NCBI GenBank assembly: GCA_039096225.1
Contig: JBBPEB010000007.1
Span: 992,001 to 1,056,000 of the forward strand
Direction: 5' to 3'
DNA length: 64,000 bases
Source: Blastocystis sp. Blastoise
Taxonomy: Eukaryota; Sar; Bigyra; Opalinata; Blastocystidae
Below the pieces are notes generated by a model that saw only the letters and a list, made by a program, of their open reading frames with translations, ran no database searches and was not told the DNA's origin. Below, piece after piece: positions 39,888-49,539 of the stretch. The translations under genes and the position numbers were made by a program. Within the stretch, counting starts at the first letter, position 1. The number at the start of each line of letters is the position of its first letter.

Positions 39888-40400
39888 CTTATTCTTCCTT
39901 ATCTTCCTTATCTTCTTATTCTTCTTCCTATTCTTCTTCTTCTTCCTTATCTTCTTCCTATTCTTCTTTTCTTCTTCTTCCTTATCTTCTTCTTATTCTT
40001 CCTTATCTTCCTTATCTTCTTATTCTTCTTCCTATTCTTCTTCTTCTTCCTTATCTTCTTCCTATTCTTCTTTTCTTTTTCTTCTTCCTATTCTTCTTTT
40101 CTTCTTCTTCCTTATCTTCTTCTTCTTCTTCCTTATCTTCCTTATCTTCTTATTCTTCTTATTCTTCCTTATCTTCTTATTCTTCTTCCTATTCTTCTTC
40201 TTCTTCCTTATCTTCTTCCTATTCTTCTTTTCTTCTTCTTCCTTATCTTCCTTATCTTCTTCCTATTCTTCTTTTCTTCTTCTTATTCTTCCTTATCTTC
40301 TTCTTATTCTTCCTTATCTTCCTTATCTTCTTCCTTATCTTCTTCTTATTCTTCCTTATCTTCCTTATCTTCTTCCTTATCTTCCTTATCTTCTTCTTAT
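39888..40400 (+). repeat. TTCTTATTCTTCC-type minisatellite
   Basis: About 500 bases of higher-order repeats alternate ttcttattcttcc, ttatcttcc and ttcttcctattc. Units duplicate in blocks of about 150 bases, for example 39946-40040 and 40186-40270. Confidence 0.85.
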
Positions 40401-40690
40401 TCTTTATCCTCTAATCCTCTTCTCTTCTGCATTCCTTATTATTATAGATCTCTATATATCTATCTTTGTCATTTATTATAAATTATTTTTCATTTTTTTT
40501 ATTAATCTCAATAATTAAAGACCCTATCTCATTTACTTTATATTTCTTTCTCTTTTATTCTTTTTTACTTCTTTTCCCTTCTTCTAGCATCCTTTTTCAC
40601 TTATACATATATAAATATATCCTTACACATCATACTGACTCATTATTCCTACTATTTTACTTTCATTTATGTATTTTTATTCTATATTAT

Positions 40691-40759
40691 CCTTAAGCTT
40701 ATATTGGTAAGTATCTATCAGTTTATGATAGAAAACAGGTTCAATTCCTGTCTTAAGGT
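40691..40759 (+). tRNA. tRNA-like cloverleaf, possibly degenerate
   Basis: The acceptor arms CCTTAAG (40691-40697) and CTTAAGG (40752-40758) pair perfectly. A T arm ACAGG-TTCAATT-CCTGT matches the B-box form GGTTCAATTCC. A D-like arm CTTA-TATTGG-TAAG and an anticodon stem CTATC-AGTTTAT-GATAG also pair fully. The 7-base anticodon loop would read TTT at the anticodon position (Lys), but base 33 is G and not the universal T, and the connector bases 8-9 are missing. No TTTT terminator follows. It may be a pseudogene, a mitochondrial tRNA inserted into the nucleus, or an unusual tRNA. Confidence 0.5.
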
Positions 40760-42670
40760 CAATTACATAACTAATTCTTTATATATAGGTATCAATAATT
40801 ATATTATATTAATTTTTTCAAAAATTATCTATTCAAATAGATGAAGATAAATTAGATCAATTACTATTTTTTCTTTACATATGTATTTATTTCATCATTG
40901 AATGCATTGATAATATATAGATCAATCAAAAATAGCATTCAAAATAATCTTTTTAACAAAAAGAGACACAATAACATTCAATTACTTCTTAAGTGTATTA
41001 TAAAACAAAATAATCTTCTCAAAAGATTATTCAAGTCGTTTTATAATGAGTATATGTGAAAAATTAGTTTAGTTCAAAATAATAATTCTCATTTTTCAAA
41101 ATTATATTATCAAATGATTCTGCGTAATTTTTTTTTCATATAACCACTATACCCTTTTACACAAGAAAATAATCATTTAAATACATTTTTAAGTTGATAA
41201 ACAATAAATTAAGAATTTATTCTTGTTAAAAAACAAAATTCTTAGAAAATATTACTAGAATCATACAAATAATCAATGCAACTATTCAATTATACACCTT
41301 TAACGTGATTTAAGACAAGTCATAAAAATGGAGATTCTCAATATTTTATATTTTTTAACTAATTGATATTTTAATAACTTTTAAACTTCATTTAAACACT
41401 AAATATGTAATATAATATGTTTTTGTCATTTTCGAAATTAGAATATGTATTTCAAATAATTTTAGTTTTACTAAAAATCACTTAAAATGAATACACAGAG
41501 TTTGTAGACAATAAATAAATTATGAATAAAACTATATATCGATATAAGACTTTTTTTGACAAAAAAGTGATTTTTGCATTTGTTTTATAATAAACTATCA
41601 ACACGACTCCGACTATTCAACTAAAAATATATAAAATATGATTTTTGTTTGTTTATACGTATATTTGATAATAGTAAGTCCTTGAATACTAGAAAAAGTT
41701 CTTGCTGAGTAATTATAAAATACTATTTTGATTTGTTTTTGATATTATTTAAATGAAAAACACTATTTGCATGAAAAAATGCTTACTCTATGTATTTCAA
41801 GTCTATTTAAAGGTATTAGAAGACTTTAACTTGATTCCAATTATTGCTTTAATTCACTTTTAAAATGTTTTTACCACTCTCTTTGTCATATTATGATAAC
41901 AGATTAATAAAAAATCGGGACAAATACATTAAAAAGATAATATTTCATAACATTTTTCGACTCTAGACCTTTTTATCTTCATTTTCTTTATTTTATAATT
42001 TTATTGAAGATATGTGATAAAACTGATTCTTTAAATAATGATTCAGGCAATCATTCTGGATTATATAAATGACTTTTATTCTGGAAATAGAAGTTTCAGA
42101 GTCTTCTCTATAAGTCTGTATTGTAACCTATATTTATTTTTTAAAAGACTTATACTTACTGAGTGATACTAAAAATAATTTTGACAATTAAGGATAAAAA
42201 TCACTCTTCCATAGTCAAAACTGATTATAAAATGATATAATGATAAATAACTATATAATTCTTTAAAATAAAACAATTTTTGTATTACTTATGATAATTA
42301 TGATAAATTGAAAATAACAATAACAATATCCATTTTCCTCATAGAAATAAAATTTTTCTTTCTCTTTTATTCTTAACCATTCATTTTTCTTATGATGAAG
42401 ATTCTCTATATTTAGTAGATATGAGATTATTCATGTTTATTTTCATTATTTCAGCTATATCTTCTAAATTCCTATTACACCCTTTTATAACAAAACAAAA
42501 TGCTACATGACTTATCACATATTTATTTTATTATATCTTATATGATTAATATGATATATTATTAAATTTTATTTTTATTTTATTATATATGATACTATTA
42601 TGATGGTAGGTGTTTGCTGTTTCTTTATATTTTATTTTTTCTACTCTATTCATTCATTTTTCTATTGTAG
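40760..42670. other. Intergenic, AT-rich
   Basis: Nearly 2 kb of AT-rich sequence without long frames, tandem repeats or structured RNA that I can recognise. Confidence 0.55.
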
Positions 42671-43262
42671 CTGTCTCTGCTTGGTGTTTTGACACTTGCT
42701 GGTCTCCTTAAACGTTCTGGTCCTTCTTGTGTGTGGTCGTGGCTCTCTTATAGATGGGTTCTTTAGGTCTAGAATGGAAGGAATCAATGTTAAAAGAAGG
42801 TATATATCATCTATATTATCTATTACATATTATATAACTAACCCCACTTTATATTTATATAGCATTAATGTATATATTTATATTTTATTATTCTATATTA
42901 ATTTACTTTATTATATATTATTATATTATATAACTTACTCTATCTTTATATAGGTTTCCAGGGGTTCCGTTGCTGTCGTTGTTGTTAATTGGAGAGAATG
43001 GTTTATAAAAAGTATATATATATATTTAATTATATTGTTTTATTCATTATACTATTTATCATATATCTTTTATAGGATGGTTCTTTGTCTTTGATTCCTT
43101 GCCTGTCTTGTAATGATTAGAAAAGGTATATATTTTTTATTTTATTATTATTTTAAAATGTTATATATATATTATTATTAGTAATACTTAACTAATATCA
43201 TCTCTTTATATAGGTTGCTTAGGCTTAAATGCAAATTAAAGACTGAAACTGTCCTGGTTGAA
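42671..43262 (+). ncRNA. Candidate spliced non-coding transcript, four exons
   Basis: Exon-like blocks at 42671-42799, 42954-43011, 43076-43125 and 43214-about 43262 are separated by AT-rich introns that begin GTATATAT (or GTATATAT after A) and end TATATAG or TTATAG, exactly like the coding genes here. The blocks are clearly richer in G and C than their introns. All frames close quickly; the longest joined frame is 52 codons (from the ATG-like CTG at 42696) and stops inside block two. The 5' end is open: a further AG lies at 42608. A snoRNA host gene, a long non-coding RNA or a decayed gene are all possible. Confidence 0.4.
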
Positions 43263-44081
43263 ATATTATAAATTAAATATTATATATATTTTATTATATT
43301 ATTTATTATATGTTTTATTATCTTTTTTTTATATATTTATTATTATTGTTTTCTATTATTTGTTTTTATGATTATTTGATAATATTTAATTTGTTTGTTT
43401 TGTTATATCGTTTATTATTACACCACAAAAAGAATAAAAAAACCAATAAATGAAAAAATAGAGAATATTTAAAACCATTTTTATTCGCCAATTATTGTTT
43501 TAAGGTGCGTCATACTTTTGCACTGCTTTTCGATTTTATAAAATCACTGAAACTCTGACAAAAAATTTCACTGCTCACCACTGGGGAAACCAAAGCAAAA
43601 AAGTCGTTGGACCTTTTGTCAGCTACCCTTTAAAATTTTTTCACTGCTCCACCACTGGGGAAACCAAACAGAAAAATCAAATAACCTTTTGTCAGCTACA
43701 TATTTAAAAATTTTCACTGCTCACCACTGGGGAAACCAAAACAAAAAAGTCGTTGGACCTTTTGACAGAAACCTGAAAAAATGTCCATAGTGTAAACCTT
43801 TAAAACCACATTTTAACTACGAATATTTCTATATAAAATAATTTATATCCCTTTTTATTAATGTTGGTTAAGATATATTATAAAAAAAGAATGATAATCT
43901 CATAAATAGATAAAAACACAATAGAATTAGGTTGTTAGTAAAATAACCACAAATATTGGAGCTCAATGACAAATGCCTTGGTCATCCAATCAAATAGCAG
44001 AGTCTTTCTGATTTCTTTATTGGCTAAAAGAATGTCTCAAAATTACACATAGAATAATTTTATTGTTGTTCCTGAACTAGA
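43263..44081. promoter_or_regulatory. Region upstream of galactokinase
   Basis: Apart from the 73-bp repeat, this region has CCAAT at 43986-43990 and ATTGG at 44019-44023, 60-95 bases before the galactokinase start. The remainder is AT-rich. Confidence 0.4.
43566..43768 (+). repeat. 73-bp tandem repeat, three copies
   Basis: Copies begin at 43566, 43639 and 43712, exactly 73 bases apart. Each carries tttcactgctc(c)accactgg, then ggaaaccaaa and an end like gaccttttgtcagcta. The first and third copies are most alike (both have aagtcgttggacc). A partial fourth copy (cactgcttttcg) may precede at 43521. The unit is less AT-rich than its surroundings. Confidence 0.92.
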
Positions 44082-44817
44082 ATGGATTCTGAAGTTTGTC
44101 AAAAAGCTATCGCTCTCTATAAGAAGCATTTCAATGAAGAACCTGAAACTGCTGTTATGGCTCCTGGTCGTGTCAACCTCATTGGTGAACATACCGATTA
44201 TAATGATGGCTTTGTTTGTCCCTTAGCTATTCACCTTGCTACTTGCATTGTTGGTAAGAAACTTGATTCTAACAAATGTATTGTTATTTCTGGTGCTCTT
44301 GGTGAAGACATGAAAGCTGAATTCAATGGTGATGATAGTCTTGCTCCTTCTGAAAAGGTTGAATGGTATGAATATGTTAAGGTATGTTTATATATTTTTG
44401 TTTTCTCATTTTTTGTTTCTCAAATACATTTATGTATCATATTGAAAATAATTTTAATTTATTAAATATTAATATAGGGTGTTGTTGCTCAATACATTAA
44501 GGAATTCAATCTTCCTCAAGTTGGTTTCCAAGTTGCTTGTTTCTCTAATGTTCCTCTTGGTGGTGGTTTATCTAGTTCTGCTTCTCTTGAAGTTGCTATT
44601 GGTACATTCATTGAAGAAATCTTTGGACTTGAACATGATGGTAAAAAGAGAGCTCTCTTATCTCAAGAAGCTGAACATGAATATGCTCATGTACCTTGTG
44701 TATATATTATTATATTCTTTTTATTTTGTTTTTATTTTTATTTTGTTTTTATTTTTATTTTTATTTTTATTTTTATTTTTATTTTTATTTTTATTTTTAT
44801 TTTTATGTTTATTATGT

Positions 44818-44858
<41 letters not shown>

Positions 44859-45844
44859 CTATAGGTGGTATAATGGATCAATTTATTTCTTCTTGTGGTG
44901 AAAAAGATCATGCTTTACTTATTGATTGTAGATCTAAGGAAACTGAATTAGTTCCTCTTACAAATCCTGATGTCTCTATTGTTGTTACTAATTCTAATTG
45001 TAAACATTCTTTAACTGGTTCTGAATACCCTGAAAGAGTTGCTGCTTGTAAGAAAGCTGTTGAAATCATTAAAGGAAAATATCCTGAAGTTATTGCTTTA
45101 AGAGATGTTACTATTGAAATGTTAGATGAAGTCAAGGATCAACTTGATGAAGTCACTTATAGAAGAGCTCTTCATGTATATTATTATGCTATATTATTAT
45201 TATTATTATTATTATATTTATTATTATTATTATGTTTATTAATTAATAGAAAAAATAAATTATTATTGCATCCCTTTTTATAGTCTATTACTGAAGATAT
45301 TCGTACTAAGAAATGTGTTGAATGTTTAAAGAATAATGATTATGAAGGTGCTGGTCAATATTTATATCAATCTCATGAATCTCTTAAGGATAATTATGAA
45401 GTTACTACTGAAGAATTAGATATTCTCGTAGAACTTGCTAAACAAGTTCCTGGAGTATTTGGTGCTAGAATGACTGGAGGTGGTTTCGGTGGTTGTACTA
45501 TTACTTTAGTTAAGAAATCTGCTGAAGAAGCTCTTATTAATCAATTAAAGAAAGGTTATAAAGAAGCTACTGGTAAGGATTGTACTATTTTCGCTACTCG
45601 TCCTTCTCAAGGTGCTCATGTTATCTCTCTTACATCTACTCCTGCTCCTGCCGCTGTTGCTCCTAAAACTGAAGTAGCTCCTAAGTGTGAAAACTGTACT
45701 GTCTGTAAGTGTTCTTGTTGCCCTTTCAAATGGCTCTCTAAGGTTTCCAAGAATATTTTTGGCTGTAGATTTGCTCTTCCTGTTACTCTCCTTGTTGCTG
45801 CTGGTTGGACTGCTTACTATTTCATCTCCAAGAAGAAGAATTAA
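44082..45844 (+). CDS. Galactokinase with C-terminal membrane anchor, 463 aa
   Basis: A GHMP-family kinase that phosphorylates galactose at C1 in the Leloir pathway. Exons: 44082-44381, 44478-44697, 44865-45175, 45284-45844. The galactokinase signature is intact (PGRVNLIGEHTDYNDGF, residues 28-44), as are the ATP loop PLGGGLSSSASLEVA, the HVPCGIMDQF stretch with its catalytic Asp, and motif three (RMTGGGFGGCTITLV). Exon 2 uses a GTGTAT donor because the Cys codon of PCGIMDQ is split. The normal enzyme ends near residue 390; here an Ala/Pro linker, a Cys cluster (CENCTVCKCSCC, about 412-423) and a hydrophobic segment (FALPVTLLVAAGWTAYYFI, about 440-458) followed by SKKKN are added. That looks like a tail anchor. 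Strong GCT/GGT/CTT codon bias suggests high expression. Confidence 0.93.
44731..44864 (+). repeat. (TTTTTA)n and (TA)n in galactokinase intron
   Basis: The second galactokinase intron holds about 14 copies of a TTTTTA/TTTTTG hexamer followed by about 18 TA dinucleotides just before the acceptor. Confidence 0.9.
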
Positions 45845-46436
45845 ACAAGAACCGTTTTTTTACCGTAATTATTCGTAACATTTCTTTATTTTTTTTTTTA
45901 ATTCGTTTTGTTTGACTTCTCCTTTGCTTTAATAGCTCTGTTTTAATACAATTAAACATAAATCAGTTCTAAATAAACACATTTTTGTTTCAAAAAGAAA
46001 AATTCTTCATAAACACATGTTTTCATAGGGGAGCCAACTTCTGTTTTTCTATTAGCGAATGATTATTCATTTTTTATATATTAACCAATAAAATCTTCTT
46101 AAAGTTCTACAAAAATATTAATGAGGGATTTTATTGGATAACGATAAGTGTGGAAATAATCTCAATTAATGATTCTCCATTTTTCGTGAATATTTTTAAA
46201 AAATATCTTAAAAAACAAAATTTTTCAAATGAATGAATATTACAGAAAACAACGCCTCTTTCCCAAAAGGAGCATCCACTGGACTGCACCAAATTTGAAC
46301 CAAAAATTCTATGATTTTCAAGAGTTTTTATTCAGAAATCTGATACCTGTACAGAAAACGAAAAACCAGAACCACACACACTCTCTCTTGCGCATTCTTC
46401 TCAGAATTATTTTTTCCTTTTTACTTCAAGTAGAGT
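45845..46436. promoter_or_regulatory. Region between galactokinase and phosphate carrier
   Basis: T-rich galactokinase 3' flank, then CCAAT at 46085-46089 and ATTGG at 46133-46137, 300-350 bases before the carrier start. A frame from 46229 overlaps the carrier's first exon in another frame and looks accidental. Confidence 0.4.
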
Positions 46437-47463
46437 ATGAACCCTCAAAATTGTTCTGCTTTAATGTATATATATGAGCTCCTTATTATAATTATATGAA
46501 AATAGGGCTACTAGTGCCGCTCCTGAACATAATGCTAGATATTATGGTCTCTGTTGTATTGGTGGTATCCTTGCCTGTGGTACTACTCATACCAGTATGC
46601 TCTTTTAAAACATATTGACCAACAATGACTATTGTTTCCTTTATATAGGTATTACTCCTCTTGATTTAGTAAAATGTACTATGCAAACCAACCCTGGCAA
46701 GTATTCTTCTCTCCTTGATGGTTTGAAGAAGAGTGTTAAGACTGGTATCAATCGTAACGGTATCTACAAGGGTTGGCAACCAACTTTTATTGGTTATTCC
46801 ATTCAAGGTTGTTTCAAGTTTGGTTTCTATGAAATCTTCAAAGATTTATACACTAAGCTTGCTGGTGAAGAAAGAGCTAAACATTATAAGAATACTTTAT
46901 ATTTATCTGCTTCTGCTTCTGCTGAATTCTTCGCTGATATGGGTTTATGTCCTATGGAAACTGTAAAGGTCCGTATTCAAACTTCTCCTGCTGAAGTCAA
47001 CTATCCTACTAAACTTGGTCCTGCTCTTAAGGGTATTACTAGTACTGAAGGTTTTGGTGGACTTTACAAAGGTCTTGTTCCTCTTTGGTGTAGACAAATT
47101 CCTTACACTATGGTTAAGTTTGCTCTTTTCGAAAACGTTGTTGCTCTTTTCTATAAATATGCTTTCACTAAACCTCGTGAATCTTATTCTAAGGCTACTC
47201 AACTTTGTGTTACTTTCATGTCTGGTTATATTGCTGGTATTTTCTGTGCTATTGTCTCTCATCCTGCTGATTCCGTTATGTCTAAGCTTTGTACTACTGA
47301 AGGTGGTAAGATTGGACCTATTATTAAAGAATTAGGTTGGAAGGGTATGTGGAATGGTCTTGCTACTCGTATTCTTATGATTGGTACACTTACTGGTCTT
47401 CAATGGTGGATTTATGATACCTGGAAAGTCTTCTGTGGATTTGGTTCTTCTGGTGGTCACTAA
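46437..47463 (+). CDS. Mitochondrial phosphate carrier (SLC25A3 type), 310 aa
   Basis: Imports inorganic phosphate with a proton into the mitochondrial matrix for ATP synthesis. Exons: 46437-46465, 46506-46594, 46649-47463; phases agree (311 codons). Three carrier repeats are present with motifs PLDLVKCTMQ, PMETVKVRIQ and PADSVMSKL. The stretches GWQPTFIGYSIQGCFKFGFYE, SASASAEFFAD, RQIPYTMVKFALFE and GYIAGIFCAIVSHPADSV, each read here from the exons, are diagnostic for the phosphate carrier over other SLC25 members. The 9-residue first exon (MNPQNCSAL) followed by ATSAAPEHNARYYG gives only a short N-terminal arm, without an obvious cleavable presequence, as is common in carriers. Strong codon bias suggests high expression. 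Convergent with the LYR gene. Confidence 0.95.
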
Positions 47464-47675
47464 ACGCATTAATTTTTGTCTTTATTAACCTGTATATCGT
47501 AACTAATATAATTAAATCAGTTTTTGAAACTATATATTGTGTTTTGTTTATGTTTTTTTTTTCAATATTATTATTATTATTAGATTTCTTTTAACAACAA
47601 ATAAAAGAACTAAATTTTATTTTTAAAAGAAACAAATGACCCATGTATATACAATTTTCTTCTTTTTTAAACAAT

Positions 47676-48104
47676 TTACATAATATTGCTATGTGTCGGC
47701 TTCATATTTAATTTTTTTAAGAATGCTTCATTTCTTTGTTGTAAATCAACACCTACAAATCCCCAGTGACTCAATTTTGCCTTATCTTCAGAAACACTAT
47801 GGCCTTCAACAAGTTCACCTTTTTCATTTACAATATATGTAGTGCTTTCAGTTTTAGTAGAAGGGACTCTAGGAGTAATCATACGAAGAAACCCAAGTCT
47901 TGATTTTCCTTTTTCCATTAATGATGCAATTTCTGCTTCATCTGTTTTATTCATATTCTGATGAAATGTCTCTCGTATCTCTTTTAAGGCTTGTGGTTGT
48001 TGTTCTATTGGCTAATGTATAATTATAATAGAATTAAATAATGTACATACAAGTCTTTTACTCACTTGAATTAGTTCCTTATATAAATGACGCACAGCAG
48101 ACAT
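47676..48104 (-). CDS. LYR-motif mitochondrial protein (LYRM7/MZM1-like), 124 aa
   Basis: Minus-strand exons 48066-48104 and 47676-48011, joined in phase 0 across a GTGAGT...TTAG intron. The first exon gives MSAVRHLYKELIQ, with a LYK form of the LYR tripeptide. The second gives ALKEIRETFHQNMNKTDEAE and IASLMEKGKSRLGFLRMITPR, an arrangement of helices matching LYRM7/MZM1, the chaperone that guards the Rieske protein before insertion into complex III. Family knowledge suggests matrix location; I infer the specific subtype from helix spacing, and other LYR adaptors are possible. If right, a bc1 complex is present. Its start lies 196 bases from the start of the RING gene. Confidence 0.7.
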
Positions 48105-48300
48105 ATTTTTATGATTTATATGTATATATAAAGGAATAATGCCTGAAAATAATATTTTGAAAAGAAAATTCTTATATAAAAAGAACTCTTTTCTAAATGA
48201 AAACCTTTTTTATTTCTTTTATTTATCATTGATATATTTTCTTATTTTATTTTATTTTTCTATATTGAGTTGAATACGTTGTTACATATTTATTAAAAAT
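48105..48300. promoter_or_regulatory. Divergent promoter region (LYR / RING genes)
   Basis: The 196-base AT-rich spacer between two opposite start codons must serve both genes. No distinct element is seen. Confidence 0.4.
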
Positions 48301-49290
48301 ATGTCTCAACAACAACAAATTATCAATCAATCTCCATTCTTTTCTGTTAAAAAATCTCAAATAATTGATAGTTCACAACCAACTGAAACAACATGTGGTA
48401 TTTATAATAATATTTTTTGATAAATAAATACTTTTAGCAATTTGCCTCCAAGATGTAGTTGATAGAGGAAAATTAAATTGTTGTGATCATATTTTTTGTT
48501 TTTCTTGTATTATGGAATGGGCAAAGGTATAATAATTTTTATTAATTTCTCTTGATTATCTAGGTAACAAATTTATGTCCTTTATGTAAACAACGATTTA
48601 ATGATATAGATCATATTGAAAAAATAAAAGTATATAGGCATGAATTCGTTATCATTCTAATGCTTATTCATTTTATAGAATATTCAATCTTCAATTGTGG
48701 AGGAACATGTTCAAGTTGAAGATCGTAATCAAGGTGATGGTGAAGAGGAAGAAGAATCTTATCTTGATTCAGATGATTTAGATGCGTATTATTATTATTT
48801 ATATATCTTAAAAATTAATATTATATATATTTATTTGAATATCTATTAGGATGGAAAATGATTATATTTTAGATGATTTTGTCGTTGCTGATGATGCACC
48901 TGTTCTATTTGAAACACAAAGTATATTTATATTTTTAATTTTTTAAATACTTTTTTAAAAATATTATATATATATATTATATATATATTATATATCTTAC
49001 AATATAGCTCAAACTTTAGAAAGAATAGATTCATTATTGGTGTCACATGATAGTACGGTGCGTCATAGTGAACCTAGATATCAACATACAACAAGTAATG
49101 CGTCATCTCTACGACAGACGCGTCATCGGCGAAGGCTACTACAGTATATTTGTGATTCTTTTATTCTATATTTGTTTTTCATTTCTTTATATATATATAT
49201 ATTCTTTGCTTATTACTATGAAGAAATAAGAATTATTCTATATATATAGAAGAAATAGAAGTTCTTCTTCTCATCGACCTCGAAGGAGAC

Positions 49291-49331
<41 letters not shown>

Positions 49332-49496
49332 CTATAGTTATTCATCATGTTATTGATACTAGTTCATCCAGTGATTCTGATGATATTATTGAGTATATAT
49401 ATATATCATAATTAAATATTATTGGATATACTATTCATATATATATATATATTCAATTTTTATATTTATTCAACCTATAATAAAGGAATATATCTG

Positions 49497-49539
<43 letters not shown>

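Larger units (their letters stand above)
36830..40445 (+). repeat. 3.6-kb G-depleted pyrimidine-rich tract
   Basis: The plus strand is almost only T, C and scattered A; many 60-base lines have zero to two G. It is built of drifting tcttcttcc, tctatc, ttatcttcc and similar words. All three plus frames contain long open stretches of Ser/Leu/Phe/Tyr only, which is a composition effect and not coding evidence. It includes a (CTAT)n array and a TTCTTATTCTTCC minisatellite at its 3' end. Confidence 0.85.

Noticed and set aside
39590-40481. Three overlapping long open frames (about 218-274 codons) on plus
   Set aside because: All three frames are open at once and encode only Ser, Leu, Phe, Tyr and Ile. 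This follows from the stop-poor pyrimidine composition.
46229-46477. 82-codon frame before the phosphate carrier
   Set aside because: Overlaps the carrier's first exon in a different frame; the carrier start at 46437 joins in phase with exon 2 and gives the expected protein.
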